Positions 54,786-63,329 of a DNA stretch of 64,000 nucleotides are shown in pieces. A program made the translations under genes and the position numbers. How positions within the stretch are numbered: the stretch's first letter is position 1; every line of letters starts with the position of its first letter. The notes beneath the pieces are model-generated. The model made no database searches. It was not told the origin of the DNA and saw only the letters and a program-made list of their open reading frames with translations. This DNA is from Muribaculaceae bacterium (GTDB taxonomy: Bacteria; Bacteroidota; Bacteroidia; Bacteroidales; Muribaculaceae): the NCBI GenBank assembly GCA_022510405.1, contig JAFLTP010000003.1, positions 1 through 64,000 on the forward strand, given 5' to 3'.

Positions 54786-55273
54786 AAATCGGTGAAGGCG
54801 AGCGGAAGTAGGGATTTAATGGATGGGAGGATGTAGGTTTTGTCTCTGCCATAGAGCATGACTTCGATATCGCCATAGAGGTGCTCGTATTCCAGGAGAG
54901 CCTGACGGCAACCACCGCAAGGAGAGACGGGATTTTTCTGGAAGCCTTCTTCCCAATCTTTGTCAACGCCAGGGTCGACCCATGCTGCAATCGCAATTTT
55001 TTTGAAAGCCACGCCCGGATTTGATGAGGATGCAAAGAATGCGGCCGTGCGTTCGGCACACAACCCGGAGGGATATGCGGCGTTCTCCTGGTTGCTACCC
55101 TCCACAATTCTGCCGTTGTCGAGCAGTAACGCGGCTCCTACATTATATTTAGAGAAAGGTGCATAGGCACGGCGAGTGGCTTCCTTGGCCGCTTCCACCA
55201 ATCTTCTGTCGAGTTCATTCAATTCTTCGAAGTCTACTTCCTTTATTAGAGCTTTTATTTCAACCTGTTTCAT
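54782..55273 (-). CDS. cdd: Cytidine deaminase
   Basis: 163 residues from ATG 55271-55273; a -7 box TACCTTTG at 55292-55299 rules out an upstream TTG. The zinc site is complete: LCAERTAAFFA (Cys-Ala-Glu) and SPCGGCRQALLE (Pro-Cys-x-x-Cys). KYNVGAALLLDNGRIVEGSN forms the substrate strand. It converts cytidine and deoxycytidine to uridine in pyrimidine salvage. Slightly longer than the usual 130-140 because of an N-terminal helical extension, as in other Bacteroidales. Confidence 0.95.
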   Translation of the reverse strand: MKQVEIKALIKEVDFEELNELDRRLVEAAKEATRRAYAPFSKYNVGAALLLDNGRIVEGSNQENAAYPSGLCAERTAAFFASSSNPGVAFKKIAIAAWVDPGVDKDWEEGFQKNPVSPCGGCRQALLEYEHLYGDIEVMLYGRDKTYILPSIKSLLPLAFTDF

Positions 55274-55291
55274 AGCGATTTCATTTTGAGG

Positions 55292-55299
55292 CAAAGGTA
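55292..55299 (-). promoter_or_regulatory. -7 box of cdd
   Basis: Minus strand TACCTTTG, 19 bp before the ATG. Confidence 0.5.
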
Positions 55300-55366
55300 A
55301 CTAAAATTTGGGAGATACCTTAAAATATTGCAAACTCCATACTTGGTTTTGAATAATAGGGTTTTT

Positions 55367-55475
55367 GATTATGGTATTTTTATAATGGTCTATGCATTAT
55401 GGTCTAAACAATTATTGCATATACAATTATTGTAAACGCAATTATTGTGTATGCAATAAAAATAAATTAACTTTG
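55367..55475 (+). promoter_or_regulatory. Iteron array with 14-15-bp period plus -7 box
   Basis: CAATTATTG recurs at 55409, 55424 and 55439, exactly 15 bp apart, with a fourth partial CAAT at 55454. Upstream degenerate copies continue at the same spacing (TTATGG 55369, TAATGG 55383, TTATGG 55398). Outer arms TTATTGCATA / TATGCAATAA pair, and TACAATTATTGTA (55422-55434) is a perfect palindrome. The -7 box TAACTTTG is at 55468-55475, and the ATPase ATG at 55491. Confidence 0.7.
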
Positions 55476-55490
55476 CAAAAATTGTTGGAT

Positions 55491-56624
55491 ATGGAAGAGA
55501 ATCCTTTTATAATAACTGAGCACGTAACAAGGCAATACTTTTGTGACAGAGAAAAAGAGACCGAAGAACTCATCAGGTTGGTGACAAATCGCAACAATGT
55601 GGTGTTGCTGTCAGACAGGAGAATAGGTAAAACAGCATTAATACAACATTGTTATCAACAGAAGCCATTAAAAGACACATACCTCACGTTTTATGTCGAC
55701 ATCCTATCAACCACCAACCTTCAAGAATTCACCTTCTTGTTAGGGAGGGCGATATATGAACGATTGGTGCCGCTGGGTAAAAAAATGGTAAATACGTTTT
55801 TCCGGATCGTGAAATCAATAACCTCAAGACTGGGATATGATACCTTGTCAGGTATGCCGACGATCAATCTACAACTTGGAGATGTGGAACGGCCCGACAT
55901 AACCTTACAAGAAATATTCAAGTATCTTAGCGAGGCAGAAAAGCCTTGTGTGGTAGCCATAGATGAATTCCAGCAGATAGCCAAATACCCGGAAAAGGGA
56001 GTGGAAGCACTGATCCGTTCACATTTATTGCAGATAAATAATGTAAGGATTATCTTTTCCGGGAGCGAACGCCATATGTTATCTGAAATGTTTATGCATT
56101 CCTCAAGACCTTTTTACATGAGTGCATCCTTTATTGATTTAAAAGTTATACCTAAAGAAATTTATGTAGACTTTATAGTAAAGATGTTTAAAAAGGGTGA
56201 TAAGACAATATCAAAAGATTTGGCTACAGAAATTTATGAAAGGTTTGACGGCATCACATTTTGCATACAAAAAATCTGCAATATATTATATTCCAAGACA
56301 TTAAGAGGAGAAACCGCCGACAGAGAAAATTACGGGACTGCGATTGAAGAAATACTAAATTCGTATGATCCCTATTTCAGGGAACAATTATCAAGACTGT
56401 CAACTCGTCAAAAAGAGGTGTTGTTTGCGATTGCATCGAAAGGTAAGGTAGAAAATGTAACCTCAATGGAATTTATAAAAGAGCATTCTTTGGCCTCGGC
56501 GAGTTCGGTACAGACTTCGATAAAGTCGTTGATAAAAATGATGATACTGAACACACGGGAGAAAAAATATTGGATAGACGACAGATTTTTTTCTTTATGG
56601 GTAAAAAAGAACTTTTGCCAATAA
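55491..56624 (+). CDS. P-loop ATPase, paralogue of the 45.3 kb protein
   Basis: 377 residues from ATG 55491; the in-frame upstream codons are made of the iteron array and overlap the promoter. Walker A LLSDRRIGKTALIQH (about 38-52), Walker B CVVAIDEFQQIAKYP, and the paralogue block IIFSGSERHMLSEMFMHSSR. The C-terminus contains a winged-helix-like segment (MEFIKEHSLASASSVQTSIK) ending in DDRFFSLWVKK. Same family, size and layout as 45318-46466. Function not established; a DNA-binding ATPase controlling its own array is the simplest reading. Confidence 0.8.
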   Translation: MEENPFIITEHVTRQYFCDREKETEELIRLVTNRNNVVLLSDRRIGKTALIQHCYQQKPLKDTYLTFYVDILSTTNLQEFTFLLGRAIYERLVPLGKKMVNTFFRIVKSITSRLGYDTLSGMPTINLQLGDVERPDITLQEIFKYLSEAEKPCVVAIDEFQQIAKYPEKGVEALIRSHLLQINNVRIIFSGSERHMLSEMFMHSSRPFYMSASFIDLKVIPKEIYVDFIVKMFKKGDKTISKDLATEIYERFDGITFCIQKICNILYSKTLRGETADRENYGTAIEEILNSYDPYFREQLSRLSTRQKEVLFAIASKGKVENVTSMEFIKEHSLASASSVQTSIKSLIKMMILNTREKKYWIDDRFFSLWVKKNFCQ

Positions 56625-56630
56625 TACTTT

Positions 56631-56662
56631 TTTGCATAAAATCTTTTTTTTCTATAATTTTG
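56631..56662 (+). promoter_or_regulatory. Promoter of tRNA-Arg
   Basis: TTTG (56631-56634), 20-bp spacer, TAATTTTG (56655-56662): a full Bacteroidota -33/-7 promoter 52 bp before the tRNA. Confidence 0.65.
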
Positions 56663-56713
56663 CACCGCTGACTTATGCCCTCTCCATTGAGGGTGCTGTT
56701 CAGTATGCGAAAT

Positions 56714-56785
56714 GCCTCTGTAGTTCAACGGATAGAATAGAAGTTTCCTAAACTTTAGATAGGAGTTCGATTCTCCTCGGAGGTA
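56714..56785 (+). tRNA. tRNA-Arg (anticodon CCT)
   Basis: A complete cloverleaf can be drawn. The acceptor stem is GCCTCTG/CGGAGGT with G-U pairs at both ends; the D stem GTTC/GAAT; the anticodon stem GAAGT/ACTTT around loop TTCCTAA (anticodon CCT, 56747-56749); a 4-nt variable loop; the T stem AGGAG/CTCCT with loop TTCGATT. The discriminator is A and CCA is not encoded. It reads the AGG codon. Confidence 0.95.
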
Positions 56786-56804
56786 CTAAAAAATTCTCGA
56801 AAAA

Positions 56805-57341
56805 GTGGGAAAATTTGCGCCTTATAAGATCCAGCTCGCATCTCTCGGAGATGGGAAATTTGAGCAGGATTTCGAATGTGGGACAGAGTTCTTCAAGAAT
56901 ATGGAGAACCCCGACATCATCAGCAGCGATGTGAAAGTACATCTTGATCTTGAGAAAAAGAACGAGACCTACGATTGCACATTCACATGCAAGGGTATGC
57001 TCAAGATACCGTGTGACAGATGTCTTGATCCGATAGATCACGAAGTTGACACAACCTATCACATCACTGTGAAATATGGAGAAGGGTACAACGATGAGAG
57101 CGACGACCTGTTGGTGATCCCCTATTCCGACAGTTACTTGAACGTGGCTTATATGCTGTATGACACCATAGTTCTCACCATACCTCTGCGACATGTGCAT
57201 CCAATGGGAAAATGCAACAGGGCAATGTTGGCGGCTCTTCATAAGAACAGAGCCAACAACACAGGCGACGAAGAGGTGGAGGCAGCCCTCGATGATGTGG
57301 ATGCCGATATCGAAGCCGGAGTTGGAGGAGACGAAGAGTAA
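56805..57341 (+). CDS. YceD/DUF177 family protein
   Basis: 178 residues from a GTG start (MGKFAPYKIQLASLGDGKFE); the first internal ATG would remove a conserved N-terminus. The zinc-like motif KGMLKIPCDRCLDPIDHEVD and the late NVAYMLYDTIVLTIPLRHVH are typical of DUF177. The C-terminus is acidic. Its position directly upstream of rpmF is conserved across bacteria, and a role in 23S rRNA or ribosome assembly has been proposed for the family. Confidence 0.88.
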   Translation: MGKFAPYKIQLASLGDGKFEQDFECGTEFFKNMENPDIISSDVKVHLDLEKKNETYDCTFTCKGMLKIPCDRCLDPIDHEVDTTYHITVKYGEGYNDESDDLLVIPYSDSYLNVAYMLYDTIVLTIPLRHVHPMGKCNRAMLAALHKNRANNTGDEEVEAALDDVDADIEAGVGGDEE

Positions 57342-57405
57342 AGTTTAAAGTTTAAAGTTTAGATTTTAAAGTTTAAAGTTTAGATTTTAAAGTTTAGATA
57401 CAGAT
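57342..57405. repeat. AAAGTTTAAAGTTTAGATTTT low-complexity spacer
   Basis: Four to five tandem imperfect copies of TTTAAAGTTTA-type units between the DUF177 gene and rpmF. No gene. Confidence 0.6.
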
Positions 57406-57459
57406 ACTAAAAGGCTATACGCTTACAATATAAAAGACAACTAATAAAAATAACCAGAT

Positions 57460-57642
57460 ATGGCACATCCTAAACGAAGACAATCACATACCAGAACGGC
57501 TAAACGTCGTACTCACGACATGGCCTTGATCCCCACCATCGCAATCTGCCCGAACTGCGGGGCATGGCATGTATGGCACACAATCTGCGGCGAATGCGGA
57601 TATTATCGTGGCCGTCAGGTGATCGACAAAGTAAAAGCTTAA
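57460..57642 (+). CDS. rpmF: 50S ribosomal protein L32
   Basis: 60 residues with the L32 start MAHPKRRQSHTRTAKRRTHD and a complete zinc ribbon (ICPNCGAWHVWHTICGECGY). Part of the large ribosomal subunit. Sits in the conserved DUF177-rpmF-fabH order. Confidence 0.97.
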   Translation: MAHPKRRQSHTRTAKRRTHDMALIPTIAICPNCGAWHVWHTICGECGYYRGRQVIDKVKA

Positions 57643-57666
57643 ATCACGCGCAATCCATAGAGCAAC

Positions 57667-58809
57667 ATGCTTAACGCAAAGATAAGCGGTATCGCATCAT
57701 ATGTACCCGACGACATCCTCGACAACGAGATGCTCTCAAAAATGGTAGACACCAACGACGAGTGGATCACCACTCGCGTAGGTATCAAGGAGAGAAGGGT
57801 GCTTAAAGAACCGGGTAAAGGATCCAGTTACCTTGGCACCAAAGCCGTGGAGAAACTCCTTGCCGACACCGGCACGAAGCCGGAAGAAATTGAACTGCTT
57901 ATCTGCGGTACTTCGAATCCGGATTACCGATTCCCATCCACAGCCTCCATCATAGCCCACAATTGCGGACTCACCAATTGCTATGCCTATGATATCCAGG
58001 CTGCTTGCGCAGGTTTCATTGTATCAGTGCAGTCCGCCAGGGCCTACATTCAATCAGGTCTCTATAAAAAAATTATAGTGGTGTGTGCTGAGAAAATGAC
58101 AAGTATGGTGGATTATGAAGACAGGGCTACATGTCCCCTCTTCGGAGACGCCGCGGCCTGTGTGCTCATCGAACCGACCGACGAACCGGTGGGAGTGATG
58201 GATGGAGAGTTTCATGTTGACGGTTCCGGACTTCCTCACCTTGTGATGAAAGCCGGCGGAAGCGTAAAACCGACAACGCATGAAACCGTAGCGGCAAGAG
58301 AACACTATGTATATCAGGAAGGTAGAGTGGTGTACAAACATGCCGTGAGAGATATGCTTCAATCCACACTTTCAGTGATGAAGAGAAACAACCTAACCGT
58401 AGAGGAAATAGACTGGTTGGTGCCTCATCAGGCAAACCTCAGGATCATTGAAGCAGTGGCCGGAAGAACAAAAATCGACGACCGCAAAGTGCTGATCGAC
58501 ATAGAGAAATACGGCAACACCTCGGCAGCCACAATCCCTTTGTGCCTCGACGATTTCAAATACCGTCTTAAAAAAGGTGACAAAATCTTGCTTACCGCTT
58601 TTGGAGCAGGATTCACCTGGGGAGCTATGTATCTAATCTGGGCTTTCGATACAAAACCCACTAAAGAGCAGATCAAGCGAGACAAAGAAGAGGAAAAGCG
58701 AAGGGAGAAAGAAAAGAAGGAACGCGAGAAGGCCGAAAAGGAAAAGGCTGATAAAGAAAAGGCCGAGAAGGAAAAGGCTGATAAAGAAAACGAGGAGATG
58801 AAATCTTAA
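57667..58809 (+). CDS. fabH: 3-oxoacyl-ACP synthase III with charged C-terminal tail
   Basis: 380 residues against about 330 for the family. The thiolase-fold core has catalytic Cys114 (DIQAACAGF), His (VPHQANLRIIE) and Asn (KYGNTSAATIPL), so it should condense an acyl-CoA with malonyl-ACP to start fatty acid synthesis. From about residue 333 on, after AMYLIWAFDTKPT, the tail is nearly all Lys and Glu, with tandem repeats of KAEKEKADKE encoded by a 30-bp DNA duplication (58732-58791). The tail is unlikely to touch catalysis. Operon position after rpmF is conserved. Confidence 0.95.
   Translation: MLNAKISGIASYVPDDILDNEMLSKMVDTNDEWITTRVGIKERRVLKEPGKGSSYLGTKAVEKLLADTGTKPEEIELLICGTSNPDYRFPSTASIIAHNCGLTNCYAYDIQAACAGFIVSVQSARAYIQSGLYKKIIVVCAEKMTSMVDYEDRATCPLFGDAAACVLIEPTDEPVGVMDGEFHVDGSGLPHLVMKAGGSVKPTTHETVAAREHYVYQEGRVVYKHAVRDMLQSTLSVMKRNNLTVEEIDWLVPHQANLRIIEAVAGRTKIDDRKVLIDIEKYGNTSAATIPLCLDDFKYRLKKGDKILLTAFGAGFTWGAMYLIWAFDTKPTKEQIKRDKEEEKRREKEKKEREKAEKEKADKEKAEKEKADKENEEMKS
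58732..58791. repeat. 30-bp coding tandem repeat in fabH
   Basis: Two 30-bp units (58732-58761 and 58762-58791), 28 of 30 bases identical, each encoding a Lys/Glu decapeptide. Length changes by slippage would keep frame. Confidence 0.8.
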
Positions 58810-58876
58810 GGTTTTATCTCCTTTTTAATTTGAACCACTCTTCTTCTGTGGTGTTTAATTTATATAGACTTTGCGG

Positions 58877-58893
58877 CAGGAAACATTTTCCTG
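58877..58893 (+). promoter_or_regulatory. Hairpin between fabH and era
   Basis: CAGGAAA-CAT-TTTCCTG followed by TCTTTTATT, 22 bp before the era ATG. It may be a weak terminator of the upstream operon or a leader hairpin of era. Confidence 0.4.
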
Positions 58894-58914
58894 TCTTTTA
58901 TTAAAAGAAAAAAT

Positions 58915-59838
58915 ATGGAAGAAGAAGTTAAAATATTGTCGGAACAACCGGCTGAGCCACATAAAGCAGGATTTGTGAATATAGTGGGTAATCCTAATGT
59001 GGGAAAGTCAACGCTTATGAATGATTTAGTCGGAGAGCGAATTTCCATCATAACATCAAAAGCACAGACCACACGCCACAGGATTACGGGTATCGTCAAC
59101 ACCCCGGAATATCAGATCGTGTTTTCAGACACTCCCGGAGTCTTGAAACCCAAGTATAAGCTACAGGAATCCATGCTTGGATTCTCTGAGGGTGCATTGA
59201 CAGATGCCGATGTTTTGCTATATGTCACCGATGTGGTGGAAGATCCTGAAAAGAACAAGGATTTCCTTGACAGAGTAGCAAAAGAGGAAGTTCCGGTGCT
59301 CTTGGTGATCAATAAAATCGATTTGTTGAAGAATGACACCGAACTTCAGGAACTGGTGGACAAATGGCATGAAAGGCTGCCGAAAGCCGAGATATTCCCC
59401 ACCAGTGCCAAAGAGCATTTCAATATCGCAAACCTGATGAAGAGGATTGTGGAACTTCTGCCGGTGTCACCTCCATTCTTCGGCAAAGACGCTCTGACCG
59501 ACAAACCGGCAAGATTCTTTGTGACAGAGATTATCCGGGAGAAACTTCTTTTGAACTATGAAAAAGAGATTCCTTACAGTTCAGAAGTAGTGGTAGAAAA
59601 ATTCGATGAGACCGAAGGGTCAATCCATATCATGACCGTGATATACGTTGAGCGCGACACTCAAAAGGGTATAATCATCGGTAAAGGTGGAGATAAGATC
59701 AAGAAGGTCGGAATCGAAGCAAGACAAGATATCGAGAGATTCTTTGGCAAGAGAGTTTATCTGGAAATCTTCGTGAAAGTGGAGAAAGACTGGAGAAACA
59801 GAGACAACAAACTTAAACAGTTCGGGTATCTTGAGTGA
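58915..59838 (+). CDS. era: GTPase Era
   Basis: 307 residues. GTPase motifs: G1 [18 protein letters not shown]3 FSDTPGV, G4 VINKIDLL. The C-terminal KH domain has IIIGKGGDKIKKVGIEARQD. Era binds the 3' end of 16S rRNA and promotes 30S subunit assembly. Slightly longer at the N-terminus than E. coli Era. It lies between fabH and der, all on the same strand. Confidence 0.97.
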   Translation: MEEEVKILSEQPAEPHKAGFVNIVGNPNVGKSTLMNDLVGERISIITSKAQTTRHRITGIVNTPEYQIVFSDTPGVLKPKYKLQESMLGFSEGALTDADVLLYVTDVVEDPEKNKDFLDRVAKEEVPVLLVINKIDLLKNDTELQELVDKWHERLPKAEIFPTSAKEHFNIANLMKRIVELLPVSPPFFGKDALTDKPARFFVTEIIREKLLLNYEKEIPYSSEVVVEKFDETEGSIHIMTVIYVERDTQKGIIIGKGGDKIKKVGIEARQDIERFFGKRVYLEIFVKVEKDWRNRDNKLKQFGYLE

Positions 59839-60130
59839 AGTTATTAATTGTAAGTTGTAAGTTGTGTGTTGTGAGTTATTAGTTGTGAGTTGTGAGTTGA
59901 TAGTTATGAGTTGTGAGTTGTAAGTTGTAAGCTATGATAGATGATAACTTAAAACTTAAAACCCACGACTTAAAACTCAAAACCCAAGACTCAAAACTAA
60001 AACTAAAAGCTTAAAACTCAAAACTCAAAACTTTAACCCACGACTCAAAACTAAAACTCACGACTTAAAACTCAAAACTCAAAACTCAAAACTCAAAACT
60101 CAAAACTCAAAACTTAAAACTTTAAACTTT
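59839..60130. repeat. GAGTTGT / AACTCAAAACTC low-complexity spacer
   Basis: About 290 bp without a gene. The first third is tandem AGTTGTGAGTTGT-type units; from about 59,945 it switches to the complementary strand version (AACTTAAAACTCAAAACTC...), so the two parts could pair as a long imperfect hairpin. It separates era and der. Confidence 0.8.
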
Positions 60131-60134
60131 ACCC

Positions 60135-61454
60135 ATGGGAAGGTTAGTAGCTATAGTGGGAAGACCTAATGTAGGGAAATCCACATTATTCAATAGATTG
60201 ACGCAGACACGTTCCGCAATAGTTGACGCCACAGCCGGGACAACCAGAGACCGTCAATACGGCAAGGTAGACTGGTGTGGTCAGGAGTTCTCAATTGTAG
60301 ACACGGGAGGTTGGGTTGTCAATTCCGACGATGTTTTTGAAACAGAAATCAACAAGCAGGTTGAAATCGCCATAGAAGAGGCCGATGTCATCCTGTTTGT
60401 AGTGGACGCCTCTAACGGAGTGACAGACCTCGATGATAAAGTGGCCCAGATATTGAGGAGATCCAAAAAACCTGTAATACTCGTAGCAAACAAGGAAGAC
60501 AAAGGCGACGCACGTTTCAATATACCTGAGTTTTATTCCCTCGGATTGGGAGAACCCGTGGAAGTATCCTCTGCCAACGGTAGCGGTACAGGAGATTTGC
60601 TTGACAAGATAGTGGCCGATATGCCGGAACCGAAGGCCGATGACCAACCTGAAGAAAACATCGCCAAGTTTGCGATTGTGGGTAGGCCGAATGCCGGTAA
60701 ATCTTCACTTATAAACGCATTTATCGGTGAAGAGCGACACATCGTGACCGATATAGCGGGCACGACACGTGATTCCATCTATCACCGTTATAATAAATTC
60801 GGTTTCGATTTCTATCTTGTGGACACCGCCGGTATCCGGAAGAAAAACAAAGTGAATGAAGACATCGAATACTACAGTGTGATCCGTTCAATCCGTGCCA
60901 TCGAGGCAAGCGATGTTTGTATCCTGATGATTGATGCCACCAGAGGAATTGAGGCTCAGGACGCCAATATATTTTCACTGATACAGAGGAACAAGAAAGG
61001 ATTGGTGGTATGCGTCAACAAATGGGATTTGATCGAAGACAGGTCGTTGACCGCCCAGAAACGGTATGAAGAGGCAATCAGGAACAAATTCGCACCGTTT
61101 ACCGACTTCCCGATACTGTTCACCTCAGCGCTGACCAAGCAGAGAATCTTCAAAGTGCTTGAAACAGCCGTAGATGTCTGGAACAACCGCAAACGCATCA
61201 TCCCGACTTCACAATTGAACACCTATATGCTTGAGCAGATAGCGCAAACCCCTCCCCCATCCAATAAGGGAAAGTTTGTGAAGATCAAATATGTGACCAT
61301 GCTTAAGGATTCGGTGATACCGACATTCGTATTCTTCTGTAATCTGCCACAATGGGTGAAAGAACCATACAGAAGATTTTTGGAAAACAAGATCCGGGAG
61401 AAATGGGATTTCCACGGAACCCCGATACAGATATTCATGCGCGACAAGTCATAA
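60135..61454 (+). CDS. der: Ribosome assembly GTPase Der (EngA)
   Basis: 439 residues with two tandem G domains: [16 protein letters not shown] (from about residue 9) and [17 protein letters not shown] (about 180), each with DTAG-type G3 and NKxD G4 motifs ([19 protein letters not shown]). A C-terminal KH-like domain ends [20 protein letters not shown]. It is essential for 50S subunit assembly. The stop TAA overlaps the next gene's ATG by 1 base. Confidence 0.98.
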   Translation: MGRLVAIVGRPNVGKSTLFNRLTQTRSAIVDATAGTTRDRQYGKVDWCGQEFSIVDTGGWVVNSDDVFETEINKQVEIAIEEADVILFVVDASNGVTDLDDKVAQILRRSKKPVILVANKEDKGDARFNIPEFYSLGLGEPVEVSSANGSGTGDLLDKIVADMPEPKADDQPEENIAKFAIVGRPNAGKSSLINAFIGEERHIVTDIAGTTRDSIYHRYNKFGFDFYLVDTAGIRKKNKVNEDIEYYSVIRSIRAIEASDVCILMIDATRGIEAQDANIFSLIQRNKKGLVVCVNKWDLIEDRSLTAQKRYEEAIRNKFAPFTDFPILFTSALTKQRIFKVLETAVDVWNNRKRIIPTSQLNTYMLEQIAQTPPPSNKGKFVKIKYVTMLKDSVIPTFVFFCNLPQWVKEPYRRFLENKIREKWDFHGTPIQIFMRDKS

Positions 61455-62239
61455 TGGGAAAAGATCAGAGAGTGCTGTTCCACAGCACGATATTCGGACC
61501 GATTCACAGTAGAAGATTAGGCACATCGTTGGGAATCAATTTGAGTCCCAACGATGGCAAAGTGTGTTCATTCGACTGTCTCTATTGTGAGGCGGGTTTC
61601 AACGCCCAAGGCGCTGGTACTACCGGTCTGCCTCCACGTGAAAAAGTTAGAAAAGATTTAAGGGAGAAACTGCAAAAGATGAAAGAATCCGGAGAGAATC
61701 TGGATGTTATCACCTTCTCAGGTAATGGGGAACCCACCATGCACCCCGATTTTCCCGGCATCCTTGATGACGTTATCGCATTAAGGGATGAATTTTTCCC
61801 GGAGGCGAAAGTGTCCGTACTCACCAATTCCACAAGGATTTTCACGCCGGCTATTGCAGAGGCTCTGAAGAAAGCCGACAACAACATCCTGAAACTCGAT
61901 TCGGCAATAGAAGAAACAATGCAATTGGTTGACCGTCCAAATTCTCCTTCATTTACTGTTGAGAGAGTTATAGATAGTTTGAAGCAATTTTCGGGCTCCG
62001 GTATCATCCAGACTATGATTTTGAGAGGCGAACATAACGGAAAACGAATCGACAACACAACTCCGAAAGAAATAGATGCCCTCATAAAGGCTTATAAGGA
62101 AATCAAGCCGAAAGAGATTATGATCTACAGTCTTGACCGCTCCACCCCTGAAGAAAAGTTGATTAAGGTTGAGAAGGATGAGTTGGAAGAAATAGCTAAA
62201 AGGATTGAAAGGGAAACCGGGATAGAGGTGAGGGTTTAA
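61454..62239 (+). CDS. Radical SAM protein
   Basis: 261 residues from ATG 61454, which overlaps the der stop (TAATG). The 4Fe-4S/SAM site is CSFDCLYCEAGF (CxxxCxxC), with the SAM-binding TFSGNGEPTMHP and a TIM-barrel pattern after it. The early GTSLGINLSP and late DRSTPEEKLI segments match a family of small stand-alone radical SAM proteins of unknown function in Bacteroidota. Translational coupling to der suggests shared expression, not necessarily shared function. Confidence 0.88.
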   Translation: MGKDQRVLFHSTIFGPIHSRRLGTSLGINLSPNDGKVCSFDCLYCEAGFNAQGAGTTGLPPREKVRKDLREKLQKMKESGENLDVITFSGNGEPTMHPDFPGILDDVIALRDEFFPEAKVSVLTNSTRIFTPAIAEALKKADNNILKLDSAIEETMQLVDRPNSPSFTVERVIDSLKQFSGSGIIQTMILRGEHNGKRIDNTTPKEIDALIKAYKEIKPKEIMIYSLDRSTPEEKLIKVEKDELEEIAKRIERETGIEVRV

Positions 62240-62345
62240 AGTTTAAAGTTGAAAGTTGAAAGTTGAAAGTTTAAAGAGGAAAGTGGAAATATAAAGTATA
62301 AAGTATAAAGTTTAAAGTTGAAAGTTGAAAGTTTAAATATTAATA
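62240..62345. repeat. AAAGTTGAAAGTT low-complexity spacer
   Basis: Tandem imperfect TTTAAAGTTGAAAGTTGAAAG units with AAAGTATAAAGTATAAAGT variants between the radical SAM gene and the carboxypeptidase gene. Same type as the spacers near lpxA and rpmF. Confidence 0.7.
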
Positions 62346-62374
62346 ATAAATAATTTAACAAGAAGATTGGGAAC

Positions 62375-63322
62375 ATGAGCGAGATGTTTTTCCCGGCACC
62401 TTTGAAAGAGGGCGACAAGATAGCTATCGTATCCCCGGCCTCTATGGTAAAAGATGAATACGTCTATGGGGCAATGTCAAGAATGCTGGCGAGAGGTTAT
62501 GAACCGGTGTTGATGAAATATGCGTTGGGACATGAAGACGGGAATTTCGCGGCCTCAAAGGGTGACAGACTGATGGATCTTTTTTCGGCCTTGGAGAATC
62601 AGGAGTATAAGGCCATATTCTGTTCAAGAGGTGGATATGGATGCGCCCAATTACTTGCAAATTTTTCCAAAGGGATGATAGCAGGGAATCCGAAATGGAT
62701 CATAGGATACTCAGATATTTCGGCCTTGCTCGCTCTTTGGTATTCATCCGGGATAGCTTCGATACATGGACCCATGGCGAAACACTTGGCAATAAATCCG
62801 GCCGATGATCCCTCTACCGAAGCTCTCTTCAATATACTTGAAACCGGCGGCAGATTCGATTACACCGTAGCTCCACATCAATTTAATCAATTGGGGAAAT
62901 CCACAGGGGTGATAAGGGGAGGAAATATGGCGGTGTTGACAGATCTTGCCGGAACTCCCTATGATCTGTTTGATTCAATGAAAAACAGAGATAGCCAGGG
63001 GGTGATTTTATTCTTCGAGGATATAGCGGAACCCATCTATAAGGTGAACCGAATGCTCTGGAGACTGGCCCTCAGTGGCAGCCTCATGATGGTGAAAGGC
63101 ATTATTTTCGGGCAGTTCACAGAATATAAACCCGATAAAAATTTCGACACGATGGAAGATATGATAAAGCATTTTATCGATCAATCCATCGTGCCGAGAA
63201 ATATTCCTATAGTATATAATTTTCCTGTTGGTCACACCGACCTCAATTATCCCATCACTGAGGGAGCCGAAGTGGAATTGGATGTCACAGAAACCCGCGT
63301 AAGGTTACGCACCTTATATTAA
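62375..63322 (+). CDS. ldcA: Muramoyltetrapeptide LD-carboxypeptidase (S66 family)
   Basis: 315 residues. S66 features: start region LKEGDKIAIVSPASMV, nucleophile Ser in WIIGYSDISALLALWYSSGI, IHGPMAKHL after it, catalytic Glu in ILFFEDIAEPIYKVNRM and late His in YNFPVGHTDLNYPITEG. No signal peptide, so it acts in the cytoplasm removing D-Ala from recycled murein tetrapeptides. Confidence 0.93.
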   Translation: MSEMFFPAPLKEGDKIAIVSPASMVKDEYVYGAMSRMLARGYEPVLMKYALGHEDGNFAASKGDRLMDLFSALENQEYKAIFCSRGGYGCAQLLANFSKGMIAGNPKWIIGYSDISALLALWYSSGIASIHGPMAKHLAINPADDPSTEALFNILETGGRFDYTVAPHQFNQLGKSTGVIRGGNMAVLTDLAGTPYDLFDSMKNRDSQGVILFFEDIAEPIYKVNRMLWRLALSGSLMMVKGIIFGQFTEYKPDKNFDTMEDMIKHFIDQSIVPRNIPIVYNFPVGHTDLNYPITEGAEVELDVTETRVRLRTLY

Positions 63323-63329
63323 TCCGATC

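Noticed and set aside
55392-55490. Longer N-terminus of the second ATPase
   Set aside because: The extra codons are the iteron array and overlap the -7 box, and the paralogue starts at the equivalent of ATG 55491.
56714-56785. Attachment site of an integrative element at tRNA-Arg
   Set aside because: No integrase lies near and no partial copy of the tRNA 3' end was noticed elsewhere in the window.
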